DNA of 64,000 nt from Mesorhizobium loti R88b (GCF_013170845.1 NZ_CP033367.1:4527001-4591000); one strand, 5' to 3'; positions 41,291 through 49,452 are shown, counted from the stretch's first letter. Program-made: numbers and translations. Notes: generated by a model not told the origin, from the letters alone.

Positions 41291-41416
41291 ATGTCCGAGT
41301 TGAGCGGTATCGTGAGTTTGTTCCTGATCGCGGCGGCGTTCCTGACGTCGTGCGACAGCCAGCAATCGCCACCGAAGGCATTCGCGCCTTTGCCGGCCCT
41401 GCACATCAGCGAATAG
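41291..41416 (+). CDS. very small lipoprotein, 41 residues
   Basis: A 41-codon frame reads MSELSGIVSLFLIAAAFLTSC and then a Pro/Ala-rich tail. A lipobox (FLTSC, Cys 21) after a hydrophobic core makes a lipoprotein likely. It is followed within 10 bases by a strong bidirectional terminator, which supports expression. A purine-rich AGGAGGAG lies about 20 bases upstream, too far for an ideal ribosome-binding site. The start is therefore the weak point; no other in-frame start exists because a stop lies at 41282. Similar tiny entericidin-like lipoproteins are common in Rhizobiales and usually unannotated. Confidence 0.5.
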   Translation: MSELSGIVSLFLIAAAFLTSCDSQQSPPKAFAPLPALHISE

Positions 41417-41426
41417 CCCTGCCTTG

Positions 41427-41464
41427 AATCAAAAGGGCCTCGTCGAAACGAGGCCCTTTTGATT
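41427..41464. terminator. bidirectional rho-independent terminator
   Basis: AATCAAAAGGGCCTCGT and ACGAGGCCCTTTTGATT form a perfect 17-bp stem with a 4-base loop (CGAA). A-tracts and T-tracts on both sides let it serve both the small lipoprotein (+) and the PRC-barrel gene (-). Confidence 0.9.
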
Positions 41465-41473
41465 CAGATCGCG

Positions 41474-41839
41474 TCAATGCCAGTACGGCGTGACCTTGTA
41501 GTAGTCATAGGACGCGTCGCGCGCAGTCTCGCCATCCGCCCCGGCCAGTTCGTTGATCGAATAAGCGGGCGCCGCCTTCAGCTGATCCTTGGAGAAGGGC
41601 ACGATGTAGCCGCCCTTGTCCTCGTCATAGTCGAGACTTGCCCAGGGAATGGCATGGTACTTTTCGCCAATGCCGAGGAAGCCACCGAAGCCGATTACCG
41701 CGAACATGATGCCATTCGACGTCTTGTCGAGCATGATATCCTCGATGCCGCCGATCTTGTCGCCTTCGGTATTGTATACAGATGTACCGATGACGCGCGA
41801 AGCGGCGATGGCTTCGGTGTGGCCTGTCTGGGTTGTCAT
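41474..41839 (-). CDS. PRC-barrel domain protein
   Basis: This encodes 121 residues from the ATG at 41839, which has GAGGAG at good spacing; an ATG two codons earlier has none. A PRC-barrel fold spans about 12-90 (VIGTSVYNTEGDKIGGIEDI, MLDKTSNGIMFAVIGFGGFL, then HAIPWASLDYDEDKGGYIVP). The C-terminus is Tyr-rich (DASYDYYKVTPYWH). Such stand-alone PRC proteins in rhizobia are often induced by stress or in stationary phase and have no assigned biochemistry. It lies downstream of the dodecin gene, separated by 84 bases. Confidence 0.88.
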   Translation of the reverse strand: MTTQTGHTEAIAASRVIGTSVYNTEGDKIGGIEDIMLDKTSNGIMFAVIGFGGFLGIGEKYHAIPWASLDYDEDKGGYIVPFSKDQLKAAPAYSINELAGADGETARDASYDYYKVTPYWH

Positions 41840-41923
41840 GATCATGCTCCTCGTTGTCGTTGAACTATGCTTTGACAATGAGGGGCGCGGGCGAAAGTTC
41901 CCGACTTTTTCGGCGGCGGCCAA

Positions 41924-42127
41924 TCACTCCGCGAGGATGAAAGTCACCTTCATGTTGACGCGATAGGCAGCGATCTTGCCGTCCTCGACGACGATCTTCT
42001 GGTCCTGGATCCAAGCGCCTTCGACGTTCTTAAGGGTTTTCGATGCGCGTGCGACTCCCTTTTCGATGGCGTCCTGAAAGCTCTTCTTCGACGACGAGGT
42101 TATTTCGGTGACGCGGGCGACAGACAT
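41924..42127 (-). CDS. dodecin family flavin-binding protein
   Basis: This encodes 67 residues with the typical dodecin sequence: RVTEITSSSKKSFQDAIEKG, VARASKTLKNVEGAWIQDQK and IVVEDGKIAAYRVNMKVTF. The Trp that stacks on the flavin is present (GAWIQDQ). Dodecins assemble as hollow dodecamers that store riboflavin, FMN or CoA and limit flavin photochemistry. The gene has a good ribosome-binding site (AGGAGGAA) and probably shares an mRNA with the PRC-barrel gene. Confidence 0.93.
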   Translation of the reverse strand: MSVARVTEITSSSKKSFQDAIEKGVARASKTLKNVEGAWIQDQKIVVEDGKIAAYRVNMKVTFILAE

Positions 42128-42213
42128 GGCTTCCTCCTGCCAAAACGCTCATTTGCCAGCCAACCGTACAACCGGCTGTTGCCGACCACAAGCGCCGGCA
42201 GGATGCGCCTGGC

Positions 42214-43074
42214 TCAGCGACCCTTCGCGATCCGGTCGAATGCCATCAGCCTTTCCAGAAGCGCCGGCATATCCTTCAACGGCAGCATGTTGGGACCATC
42301 GGAAGACGTCGAATTGTCAGGGTCCTGGTGGGTCTCGATGAACACGCCGGCAACACCGACGGCAACTGCCGCGCGAGCCAGGGTCTCGACAAAGCGGCGC
42401 TCGCCACCGGAGGAACCGCCCTGCCCGCCCGGCTGCTGCACCGAATGCGTGGCATCGAAGATCACCGGCGCTCCGATCTCGGCCATTACAGGCAAAGCGC
42501 GCATATCCGACACCAGCGTGTTGTAGCCGAAGGACGCGCCGCGCTCGGTGGTCAGCACATTGGGGTTGCCGGAGCCGGTGATCTTGGCGACCACGTTCTT
42601 CATGTCCCAGGGGGCGAGGAACTGCCCCTTCTTCACATTGATGACCTTGCCTGTCCTGGCGGCCGCGACCAGCATGTCGGTCTGGCGCGACAAGAAAGCC
42701 GGAATCTGCAGCACGTCGACATGCGGCGCGACGATCGCGCACTGCTCCTCGGTGTGGACATCGGTCAATATGGGAAGTGAAAACGCCTTGCGCAGTTCGT
42801 CGAAGACCGGAAGTGCCGCATCCATGCCGGCACCGCGTGTTGCCGACAGCGAGGTGCGGTTGGCCTTGTCGTAGCTCGTCTTGTAGACGAGGCCGATGCC
42901 GAGCCTGGCTGTCAGTTCCTTCAGCGCGCCGGCCATGTCGAAGGCATGCTGGCGCGACTCGAACTGGCAGGGCCCGGCGATCAGCGCCAATGCCGCGTTG
43001 TTGTCGAAAACGACATTGCCGACCGTTACCGTCGAATTGGGCGCCGTGGAGTTGGTCGCTTGGGGCTTGCTCAT
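42214..43074 (-). CDS. kdsA: 3-deoxy-8-phosphooctulonate synthase (KDO-8-P synthase)
   Basis: This encodes 286 residues. It condenses phosphoenolpyruvate and arabinose-5-phosphate to KDO-8-P for lipopolysaccharide. Visible signatures are ALIAGPCQFESRQHAFDMA, GLVYKTSYDKANRTSLSATR, LTDVHTEEQC, VDVLQIPAFLSRQTDML, VKKGQFLAPWDMKNVV and VIFDATHSVQQPGGQGG. The glutamine-containing and histidine-containing metal-site segments match the class. The start overlaps the stop of the VOC gene upstream (ATGA). It uses PEP, the product of the nearby eno gene. Confidence 0.97.
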   Translation of the reverse strand: MSKPQATNSTAPNSTVTVGNVVFDNNAALALIAGPCQFESRQHAFDMAGALKELTARLGIGLVYKTSYDKANRTSLSATRGAGMDAALPVFDELRKAFSLPILTDVHTEEQCAIVAPHVDVLQIPAFLSRQTDMLVAAARTGKVINVKKGQFLAPWDMKNVVAKITGSGNPNVLTTERGASFGYNTLVSDMRALPVMAEIGAPVIFDATHSVQQPGGQGGSSGGERRFVETLARAAVAVGVAGVFIETHQDPDNSTSSDGPNMLPLKDMPALLERLMAFDRIAKGR

Positions 43075-43955
43075 GGGATCTCCCGGAAGATGAAAGCCGC
43101 GCCCTGTCCGGATGCCGGCTGCACGACAATGTCATTGCCCGCTATATCGTGCTGGATGGAATTGGCTGCAAGCAGCCGCGACGTGACATCGATGCTTCGG
43201 ACGGCAAAGACGATCGCGGCGAAGCGAAGTTTCGTCGATGACCCGGCCGGAATGCCAAAGCGGGCGGTGAAGGATTTGGGGTCAAGCACGCTCAAGGTTG
43301 CGTTTGGCAGGAGGAACACCTCGCCGTCGACAGCGGAATCGTTCACCGCCACGGAGATCAGCCCGATCTGTTCGGCGGATTGGTCGCTGACCGCCACCAC
43401 CTCAAGGATCCCGCTAGCGCCGTTGGCGTGGACCTGCAAGGCTGAGCGGTCCACCTTTGGCGCGTTGATCCGCTGGCAGGCAAACAGGAACGCGTCGGTT
43501 GCGTCCCTGGCCGAGGCGAAGGCGAGTTTGAAAGCGGCGACGTCGCTTTTGCCCGTCGTGTCCGTGAAAGCGCGCGAAAAGCTCAGCGTGTCTCCCGCCG
43601 ACAGGCCGGCTTCGACATAGCGTGCATGGTCGGCATCGGCATTGTCGGTCCCCAGAACCACTGCGGAAAATCCCTCGTCGCCGCGGCTTTCGCGATAGGC
43701 ACGGTCGCGCGCGACAAAGACGTTGCCATCGGCAATGGCTTTCATCGCTGGCTGCTCATCGCCGATGGCAAGCGGTTCCAGATAGGTGCCGTCGGCGAGG
43801 AAAACGCAGCAGTTTTCCGTTCCAAACGGATGGATGCCGGTCGGGGCAACGACGAAGCCAAGTGAACTGAGCCGCGCTCGCGCCACATCGAGGTTCTGCG
43901 TCGGCAGCACCAGATGATCGAGCGGACGAATACCGGCTGCTGTTGTTTGGGTCAT
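43071..43955 (-). CDS. two-domain VOC (glyoxalase-like) protein
   Basis: This encodes 294 residues. The N-terminal half begins IRPLDHLVLPTQNLDVARAR, the first strand and helix of a vicinal-oxygen-chelate module, with a metal-type His in HPFGTENCCVFL. The C-terminal half repeats the fold (LQVHANGASGILEVVAVS and onward). It resembles the glyoxalase-like-domain-3 family whose substrate is unknown. It overlaps kdsA by 4 bases and is its upstream partner, so a detoxifying or sugar-related role is possible. The sequence gives no direct evidence for either. Confidence 0.82.
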   Translation of the reverse strand: MTQTTAAGIRPLDHLVLPTQNLDVARARLSSLGFVVAPTGIHPFGTENCCVFLADGTYLEPLAIGDEQPAMKAIADGNVFVARDRAYRESRGDEGFSAVVLGTDNADADHARYVEAGLSAGDTLSFSRAFTDTTGKSDVAAFKLAFASARDATDAFLFACQRINAPKVDRSALQVHANGASGILEVVAVSDQSAEQIGLISVAVNDSAVDGEVFLLPNATLSVLDPKSFTARFGIPAGSSTKLRFAAIVFAVRSIDVTSRLLAANSIQHDIAGNDIVVQPASGQGAAFIFREIP

Positions 43956-44210
43956 GGAGGCGCGATGTGCATCATTCCGTAAATCGGTTCAAGACTTGAT
44001 CGCGATACCGTAGTCAGCCACGTGCCAACAGCCACCAGAAAAAGTCCCAATTTCTTCTTCTGCCACCAGGGGAATTGACGTAAGGATATCCCCCGCATGG
44101 GGGATGTTGGGAATTCCGTCTTGGACAATTGTCACGACGTCGCGATTCGACGTCGAATGGCGCCCATTGCCCTGCGTGCATGGCTGGAACGACGGATGGC
44201 GGGCAACAGC

Positions 44211-45491
44211 ATGCTCAGGATCTTGCGGATCACGCCGCATTTCTACCGGCCTGGCAACTGGCCGGTTGCGTTCGATCCGGTCGGCGGATTGCAGAACCAG
44301 ACATGGACGATCGCGCAAGGCATGGACAAGGCCGGCGCAGCTCAGACGGTTCTGACCAGCTACATCCCTGGCAGCCCAAGGAACGTGCAACTGTCCGCGA
44401 TGATGCGGGTAAAATGCACAGGCTTCTGGCTGCCCGAATTCCTGGCCGGGCCTATGCTTTGCTTCAGCTGGTTTCTGGGCGCGATACCGGAGCTTCTACG
44501 AGCCCGGCACCGCTATGATGTCGTCCATATCCATTTCAACCATTCGATCTGGTGCAGGATCATCGCCATCATTGTCGGCAGGCTGAAGATACCGCTTGTC
44601 GTTTCGATGAACACGCCTTTGTGGTCCGGATTTCAGAGCGCCTTTCGGCTCAGGGGCAAGCCATACGATGTCACCCGCTGGATCGAGCGGGCGGCCTTGA
44701 AATCGGCGGACCGGATCGTTGCGTTGACGGAAACATATGGCCGGAGCAAGGCGGGCGAATTGGGGCTCGATCCATCGCGCGTCGACGTGATTCCCGATGC
44801 GCTCGACGTCGAGGCTTTTCGGCAGCCAATCGCTGCCGAGGCGCTTCAAGCCTTTCGCGACGAGCATGGCATCGTGGGCGGGCGCCCGATCGTCAGCTTT
44901 ATCGGCCGTGTCAGCGCCGAAAAAGGCTGGCAGGATTTGCCGGCACTTGTCGAGCGACTGTCCGAAGAAGGCGTATTCCTGCTCATCTGCGGAGATGGTC
45001 CCGACCGCCGCAAACTGGAGACGGCGCTCGCCGCGATCTCGCGTCCAGGCTGGTGGACCATCACCGGATTTGTCTCACCGGCCGAGGTCAAGAAAGCGCT
45101 TGAGATCTCCGACGTGATGATCCTGCCCTCACGCCGCGAAGTGTTCGGCAGCATCCTTCTCGAAGCAATGGCGGCAGGCGTGCCTGTGGTCGCCTATGCC
45201 GTCGGTGGGGTGGTTGACGTGGCCGGACATCCCGAAGCATTGGCGCTCGTGCCGGAACGACGGCGAGAAGAACTCGCCAAGCGAACGCTGCAGCTGCTTG
45301 CCGACGAAGACGCAAGGAATGCGCTGGTGGCGCGAGGGCGTCGGCGCGCACAGGATTTTTCGCTGGATTCGGCGGTCGCGCTCAACCTCGCCCTTTATGC
45401 TTCGGTTCTTGCAGGCTCCAAGAACGGAGCGCGATCCCCGATGGGAATTCTGGCGCTGCAGGAGGACGGCGGCTCGCCGGACGGCGCTTGA
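44211..45491 (+). CDS. glycosyltransferase family 4 protein
   Basis: This encodes 426 residues from the ATG at 44211 (MLRILRITPHFYRPG). Upstream in-frame ATGs at 44193 and 44157 are possible; none has a strong ribosome-binding site. The GT-B fold is clear: an N-terminal acceptor domain (FDPVGGLQNQTWTIAQGMDK then YDVVHIHFNHSIW) and a C-terminal donor domain (PIVSFIGRVSAEKGWQDLP then LLICGDGPDRRKL). The E-x7-E motif is EVFGSILLEAMAAGVPVVAY. It is cytoplasmic and retaining by family. It opens a four-gene operon, and its stop overlaps the start of the ATP-grasp gene. Confidence 0.9.
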   Translation: MLRILRITPHFYRPGNWPVAFDPVGGLQNQTWTIAQGMDKAGAAQTVLTSYIPGSPRNVQLSAMMRVKCTGFWLPEFLAGPMLCFSWFLGAIPELLRARHRYDVVHIHFNHSIWCRIIAIIVGRLKIPLVVSMNTPLWSGFQSAFRLRGKPYDVTRWIERAALKSADRIVALTETYGRSKAGELGLDPSRVDVIPDALDVEAFRQPIAAEALQAFRDEHGIVGGRPIVSFIGRVSAEKGWQDLPALVERLSEEGVFLLICGDGPDRRKLETALAAISRPGWWTITGFVSPAEVKKALEISDVMILPSRREVFGSILLEAMAAGVPVVAYAVGGVVDVAGHPEALALVPERRREELAKRTLQLLADEDARNALVARGRRRAQDFSLDSAVALNLALYASVLAGSKNGARSPMGILALQEDGGSPDGA

Positions 45492-46465
45492 TCAATTTCG
45501 TCACCACGCGCAGCCACTCCTATACCGTTGCCCATCTGGTCCGCCAGTTGGGCAAGGCATGCCACTGGAGCTACGAACGCCTCTTTCGGCAGAAGGAACT
45601 GCGCTCCGGCACCTGGGTCTTCACCGATCACGAGCGGCTTTCGAACTTCGAGATCGCACTGGCGGCCAGGGTCGCCAACCGGCTTGAGCACGGAGGTGCG
45701 CGCGTTCTCAACCATCCCGCCCATGTGCTGAGCCGCCACGACCTGCTGAAAGCTCTGAACGCAGTCGGCATCAACCGCTTCTCGGCCTGGCGTTGTGAAA
45801 GCCAGCCACGCCCGAACGGCTTTCCCGTCTTCATCCGCAATGAGTTCGACCACCTTTCAGCCGACCTTGAATTGATCGCCGACCAGCCGGCGCTTGAGGC
45901 AACGCTGAGCCGGATGAAAGCGAACGGGATACCGCTCGCCGGCAAGCTGGTGATCGAATATGCCGGACAGGAGGTAAGCCCCGGCGTCTGGCAGCGCTTT
46001 GCCACCTATCGCGTCGGCCATCGGCTGATCGCCCATCACCATGCCGTCGACTTCCGCTGGGTCGCCAAGGACGTGCAGGATACCAAGCGTCTCCTCGCCC
46101 ATCCGATGTTTGAGACATTCCTCGAAACCGAGCGCCAGTTCGTCAAAGGCAATTTGTATGAAGAGGTGCTGCGCAGGGCATTCGACCTTGCCGGCATCGA
46201 CTATGGGCGCGCCGACTTCTCGCTGGTCGACGGGCGTCCGCAGATTTTTGAGATCAACACGAATCCGGCGCACGGTTCCCACAGCGCGATCTATCGGGAA
46301 ACGCCCCCTCAGCGCGTTGAGACCCAGAGGCTTTCGGAGGACAGGCTATACGCAGCCTTGCGGGCCGTGGACTTGCCGGTCGACGGCCCCATAGCCCTTG
46401 ACGACCCCGCACTTCTCCCGCAGCAAGCATTTAGGCGACTTTTCACGGGGGTGAAGCGTGCTTGA
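45488..46465 (+). CDS. ATP-grasp superfamily protein
   Basis: This encodes 325 residues, starting at TTG 45488, which shares bases with the TGA of the GT4 gene (TTGA), a translationally coupled start. The fold is recognised from AHVLSRHDLLKALNAVGINR, FPVFIRNEFDH (beta-strand Arg in place of the usual Lys), KLVIEYAG, ATYRVGHRLIAHHHAVDFRW and the metal/ATP motif RADFSLVDGRPQIFEINTNP. ATP-grasp enzymes join a carboxylate to an amine or thiol through an acyl-phosphate. No close named family is recognisable. Between a glycosyltransferase and an acyltransferase-type gene, it could activate an amino acid or organic acid for transfer to a glycan. Confidence 0.85.
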   Translation: MINFVTTRSHSYTVAHLVRQLGKACHWSYERLFRQKELRSGTWVFTDHERLSNFEIALAARVANRLEHGGARVLNHPAHVLSRHDLLKALNAVGINRFSAWRCESQPRPNGFPVFIRNEFDHLSADLELIADQPALEATLSRMKANGIPLAGKLVIEYAGQEVSPGVWQRFATYRVGHRLIAHHHAVDFRWVAKDVQDTKRLLAHPMFETFLETERQFVKGNLYEEVLRRAFDLAGIDYGRADFSLVDGRPQIFEINTNPAHGSHSAIYRETPPQRVETQRLSEDRLYAALRAVDLPVDGPIALDDPALLPQQAFRRLFTGVKRA

Positions 46466-47468
46466 TGTTACACCGGCATACCTGCTTGCCAAAACACCGC
46501 TCATGTTCCAGGCGATCGAGCGCTTCGACTTTGGTTCACTGGAATATCAGCGGCTGTTCTCCAACGCATCGGCATCGGCTTTCCAGCATCCGGACTGGCT
46601 CACAGCTTTCTATCGTCACATGGCGCCCGCGCACGGGGCCGAGCCATTGGTGATCACAGGTCGGGACGGGTCGGGCGAACTTCAGCTGTTGGTTCCGCTG
46701 GTTCGGCATACCAAGGGCGATCAGAACGGCGCGATCGAGTACGCATTCCTCGGTGTTACTGACTATGTGTGTCCAATCATCGCCAACGGCTTGACTGTCG
46801 GCAGGCAAACTTCGCGGCACTTTCGTGCTTGTCTCGGCAACCATGCAGGCTTGAGAATCGGGCCTGTCCATCACAGCCATCTGAGTGAATGGCGCTCGCT
46901 GCTCATGGTCGAGCCGTCGACGCTCGACTTCGGTGCCCATGCGGTGCGTTATGGTTTTCCTTATGCCGAATGGCGCAGGACCAACCTTCGTCCCCACCGC
47001 GCGGCTGCCCTGGACCGCAAGGCACGAAAGCTTGTCCAGACAGGTGGCCTGCAACTGGAATTGGTGGAACCAGGCGACGCGCGACGGGCAATGGCTGCGG
47101 CGCGCGACTTTCGCACCGGACGGTTTCCGGCCGACCCGCTGCAAACGCCGCACGGCCTCGAATTCTATACCGATGTCGCCGCCAACGGTGCGCGCTCCGG
47201 TCTGGCCCGAACCTATCGCCTCGTTTCCAAGGACGGTCCGATCGCCCTCGTCTTCGGCTTGGTCGATGGCGGCTGTTTCCGCTACATTTTGCTGGCCTGC
47301 GACTATGGCGCCCATGCCCGCTCCTCTCCGGGCCTTCTGGCGCTTGATCGCGTCATGGCGGCCTGGGCCGCCGACGGCGGCACAGACTTCGATTTCACCA
47401 TCGGCGACGAGCCATTCAAGACCGGCTTCGGCTGTGTCCGCACCGCGATGCACGAGTTTCGGCTATGA
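46458..47468 (+). CDS. GNAT family acyltransferase of the CelD/BcsL type
   Basis: This encodes 336 residues, starting at GTG 46458, which overlaps the ATP-grasp gene by 8 bases. FemAB/CelD-like proteins have two fused GNAT units, and this one fits that pattern. The first half is SASAFQHPDWLTAFYRHMAP then LQLLVPLVRHTKG. The second has RTYRLVSKDGPIALVFGLVD, SPGLLALDRVMAAWAADGGT and FDFTIGDEPFKTGFGC, the last being the hallmark of the CelD branch. Related proteins acylate exopolysaccharide sugars or, in Fem proteins, add amino acids from aminoacyl-tRNA. The neighbours point to glycan or glycoconjugate modification. Confidence 0.86.
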   Translation: MLDVTPAYLLAKTPLMFQAIERFDFGSLEYQRLFSNASASAFQHPDWLTAFYRHMAPAHGAEPLVITGRDGSGELQLLVPLVRHTKGDQNGAIEYAFLGVTDYVCPIIANGLTVGRQTSRHFRACLGNHAGLRIGPVHHSHLSEWRSLLMVEPSTLDFGAHAVRYGFPYAEWRRTNLRPHRAAALDRKARKLVQTGGLQLELVEPGDARRAMAAARDFRTGRFPADPLQTPHGLEFYTDVAANGARSGLARTYRLVSKDGPIALVFGLVDGGCFRYILLACDYGAHARSSPGLLALDRVMAAWAADGGTDFDFTIGDEPFKTGFGCVRTAMHEFRL

Positions 47469-48475
47469 CCGTTCAGCCGACACCCTTTCCATTGGAGCGC
47501 GCTCGCGTCGCCACACCGCGGCTTGCCGTCGTTATCCCGACCAAAAATCGTCGTGACAGCCTGCCGCGCACCTTGGCTTCTGTTCTTGACAATGGGCGAG
47601 CCGATATCGAACTGGTGGTGATCGACGACGGATCGACCGACGGAACCGAAAACTACCTTGCGACTGTCGACGATCCACGACTGACATGGCGCCGCAGGCC
47701 GACGTCAGCTGGTGCAAACCGGGCACGCAACGAGGGCGCCGCTTTGTCCAGCGCACCGCTCATCGCCTTTCTCGATTCGGACGACGCCTTCCGCCCCGGG
47801 CGGTTGGACCGGCTGATCGCCTTCTTCGATGAGAACCCTGATATCGCCTGCACCATAGACGGCTTCAGCGACATTTCAGACAGCGGCGAACGGGTGCACC
47901 GGCTGCCGTGTACGACGCCCGATAGCGAAAAACTGCGGCAGCTCCTGCTCTGCCACTGTATCCCGTTGACCAATTCGACCGTCACGGTTCGCCGCGCGGC
48001 CTTCACCGCGGTAGGCGGCTATGATCCGGACCTGTGGCGCCATCAGGATAGGGAATTGCTGCTGCGCCTGGCGCGACAACATCGGATCGCCTTCGGCGCC
48101 GCCACCGACGTCTTCAAATACCGGTCCGGGAACTCGATTTCACGAAACCATGCCGGTTATATCAGGGGGCTGGATGATTTCGTTGCCCGCTGTCCCGACT
48201 ACAGATCGCCGGACTATGAATCGATCCTCAGCTATCTGACGGTGCGCGGTCCGCTGAAGGCGATGGCGCAAGGTCATTTCGGCGATGCACTGTCTGAAGT
48301 GAAGGCCTGGCGCAAGGCCAGCCATCTGCCAAGCGGCTTCCACGTGCTGCCCGGCTATTTTATGGGACGTCGACAACGGCGCCTGCTGGAGCAGGCGCTG
48401 GGTCAGCAAACGCGGGTGCTGGATCAGTTGCCGCCGGCGCTGGATCCGCTGCCGGCCACGACATCGGCGGAATAG
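47465..48475 (+). CDS. glycosyltransferase family 2 protein
   Basis: This encodes 336 residues. The GT-A domain shows RLAVVIPTKNRRDSLPRTLA, IELVVIDDGSTDGTENYL, the DxD-type APLIAFLDSDDAF, and HQDRELLLRLARQHRIAF in the acceptor-binding part. It transfers a sugar from a nucleotide donor, with inversion by family. The C-terminal ~100 residues are helical and lack transmembrane segments, so a soluble or peripherally bound enzyme is likely. ATG 47465 overlaps the GNAT stop. Its 3' end overlaps the convergent Dabb gene by 52 bases. Confidence 0.9.
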   Translation: MTVQPTPFPLERARVATPRLAVVIPTKNRRDSLPRTLASVLDNGRADIELVVIDDGSTDGTENYLATVDDPRLTWRRRPTSAGANRARNEGAALSSAPLIAFLDSDDAFRPGRLDRLIAFFDENPDIACTIDGFSDISDSGERVHRLPCTTPDSEKLRQLLLCHCIPLTNSTVTVRRAAFTAVGGYDPDLWRHQDRELLLRLARQHRIAFGAATDVFKYRSGNSISRNHAGYIRGLDDFVARCPDYRSPDYESILSYLTVRGPLKAMAQGHFGDALSEVKAWRKASHLPSGFHVLPGYFMGRRQRRLLEQALGQQTRVLDQLPPALDPLPATTSAE

Positions 48476-48735
48476 CGCAATTCGCGCAATGGTTTGACCT
48501 TACTGGTGGTCTGCGCATAGAGCGGGTGCGCCTTGTAAGCGGCAAGTGCTGCGTCATCGGCGAACTCGGCATAGACGACGACGTCAACTTCATCCGACAG
48601 CGGGTCGACCTTCGTGTTCAACGTGACCTCGAAGAGGTTGGAATGAGGAATGTTGCCGAGCGCCAACAGCCCGGTGTGCACTGCCTCCACATCCGCCTTG
48701 CGCCTAGCGCTGAAGAAAACGATATGCCGGATCAA
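48424..48735 (-). CDS. Dabb (stress-responsive A/B barrel) domain protein
   Basis: This encodes 103 residues from the TTG at 48735, which has AGGAGG at ideal distance. Read from there it gives MIRHIVFFSARRKADVEAVH, the usual start of the family. The dimeric alpha/beta barrel is marked by FEVTLNTKVDPLSDEVDVVV and YAEFADDAALAAYKAHPLY. The family has no fixed enzyme activity, and members bind small ligands or act as cyclases. The tail (AGSGSSAGGN) overlaps the end of the GT2 gene on the other strand. Confidence 0.87.
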   Translation of the reverse strand: MIRHIVFFSARRKADVEAVHTGLLALGNIPHSNLFEVTLNTKVDPLSDEVDVVVYAEFADDAALAAYKAHPLYAQTTSKVKPLRELRYSADVVAGSGSSAGGN

Positions 48736-48902
48736 TCCCGCCTCCTGATCTGAATGCCGGGGTCTTTTGTGACGATGGGCTCTTCGCGTCAACCATCCAT
48801 GGCGACACGCGTCCTTGCGACGCGCCCAGGACAGCAGGGACCTCGTCTCGCGGCTACAACATCCTGGATGAGGGACCTGGCCGCCACCTTTGGAGCGTAT
48901 CT

Positions 48903-49037
48903 CTAGGCTTTGCCGGTGACGTAGCGCACGACATGGGAGAGTTCCCTGACCGAGATGTCGAGATACCGGCCCTGATTGTAGAGGCCGTCCCAGATCAGGA
49001 AGAACGCGATGGCGGCAATGACGATTACATAACGCAT
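48903..49037 (-). CDS. small single-pass membrane protein, 44 residues
   Basis: A 44-codon frame starts at ATG 49037. The N-terminal MRYVIVIAAIAFFLIWDGLY forms a transmembrane helix, followed by a polar, amphipathic tail (NQGRYLDISVRELSHVVRYV) that ends TGKA. Codon use is like that of neighbouring genes and the protein is coherent end to end. I recall similar short proteins in rhizobial genomes, without a known function. It lies upstream of the Dabb gene on the same strand, separated by 167 bases. It is likely a real but usually missed gene. Confidence 0.65.
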   Translation of the reverse strand: MRYVIVIAAIAFFLIWDGLYNQGRYLDISVRELSHVVRYVTGKA

Positions 49038-49452
49038 GGCTAACGCTATCGCACATGCGTTGCGGCGGCCATAGGCGTTTTTGATATCTCAGCGTCTACT
49101 CCACGCTCGCCTTAAAACAGGCAGAAACATCCGGGCTGTTGGGGATATCCAGGCCATGTCGTTGCGATGGCACAACAAGCCTGTGCGAGGAAACCAGCTG
49201 TCAAACGCTACGTGGCCCAGCCCAGCCAATGGCTTGCCTCTTGAAGTTCCCCATAACGATGTGGAAGATTGTCGCGGGGATTCACCGGCAAACGCTGAAA
49301 CTCTGGTTAGTGGGCGAGCGTTTTTATTGGAGTCTGCCTGTCGCCGTTTCTGCCGTATACGGCGGATAGGCAACGACGTTCGAACCCGGCCTATGAACTG
49401 TGAGACGCGGTTGGCAATTGCGCTGGCCGCGCAGGAAATTCAAGGGTGTGAC
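49038..49452. other. intergenic region upstream of cfa, no gene seen
   Basis: In 415 bases between the divergent small membrane protein and cfa I see no convincing gene. The cfa frame stays open upstream to 49081, but the translation is mixed in composition and has several possible starts without a ribosome-binding site. The region is less GC-rich than its surroundings (for example around 49320-49345) and must hold the cfa promoter. Confidence 0.4.
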
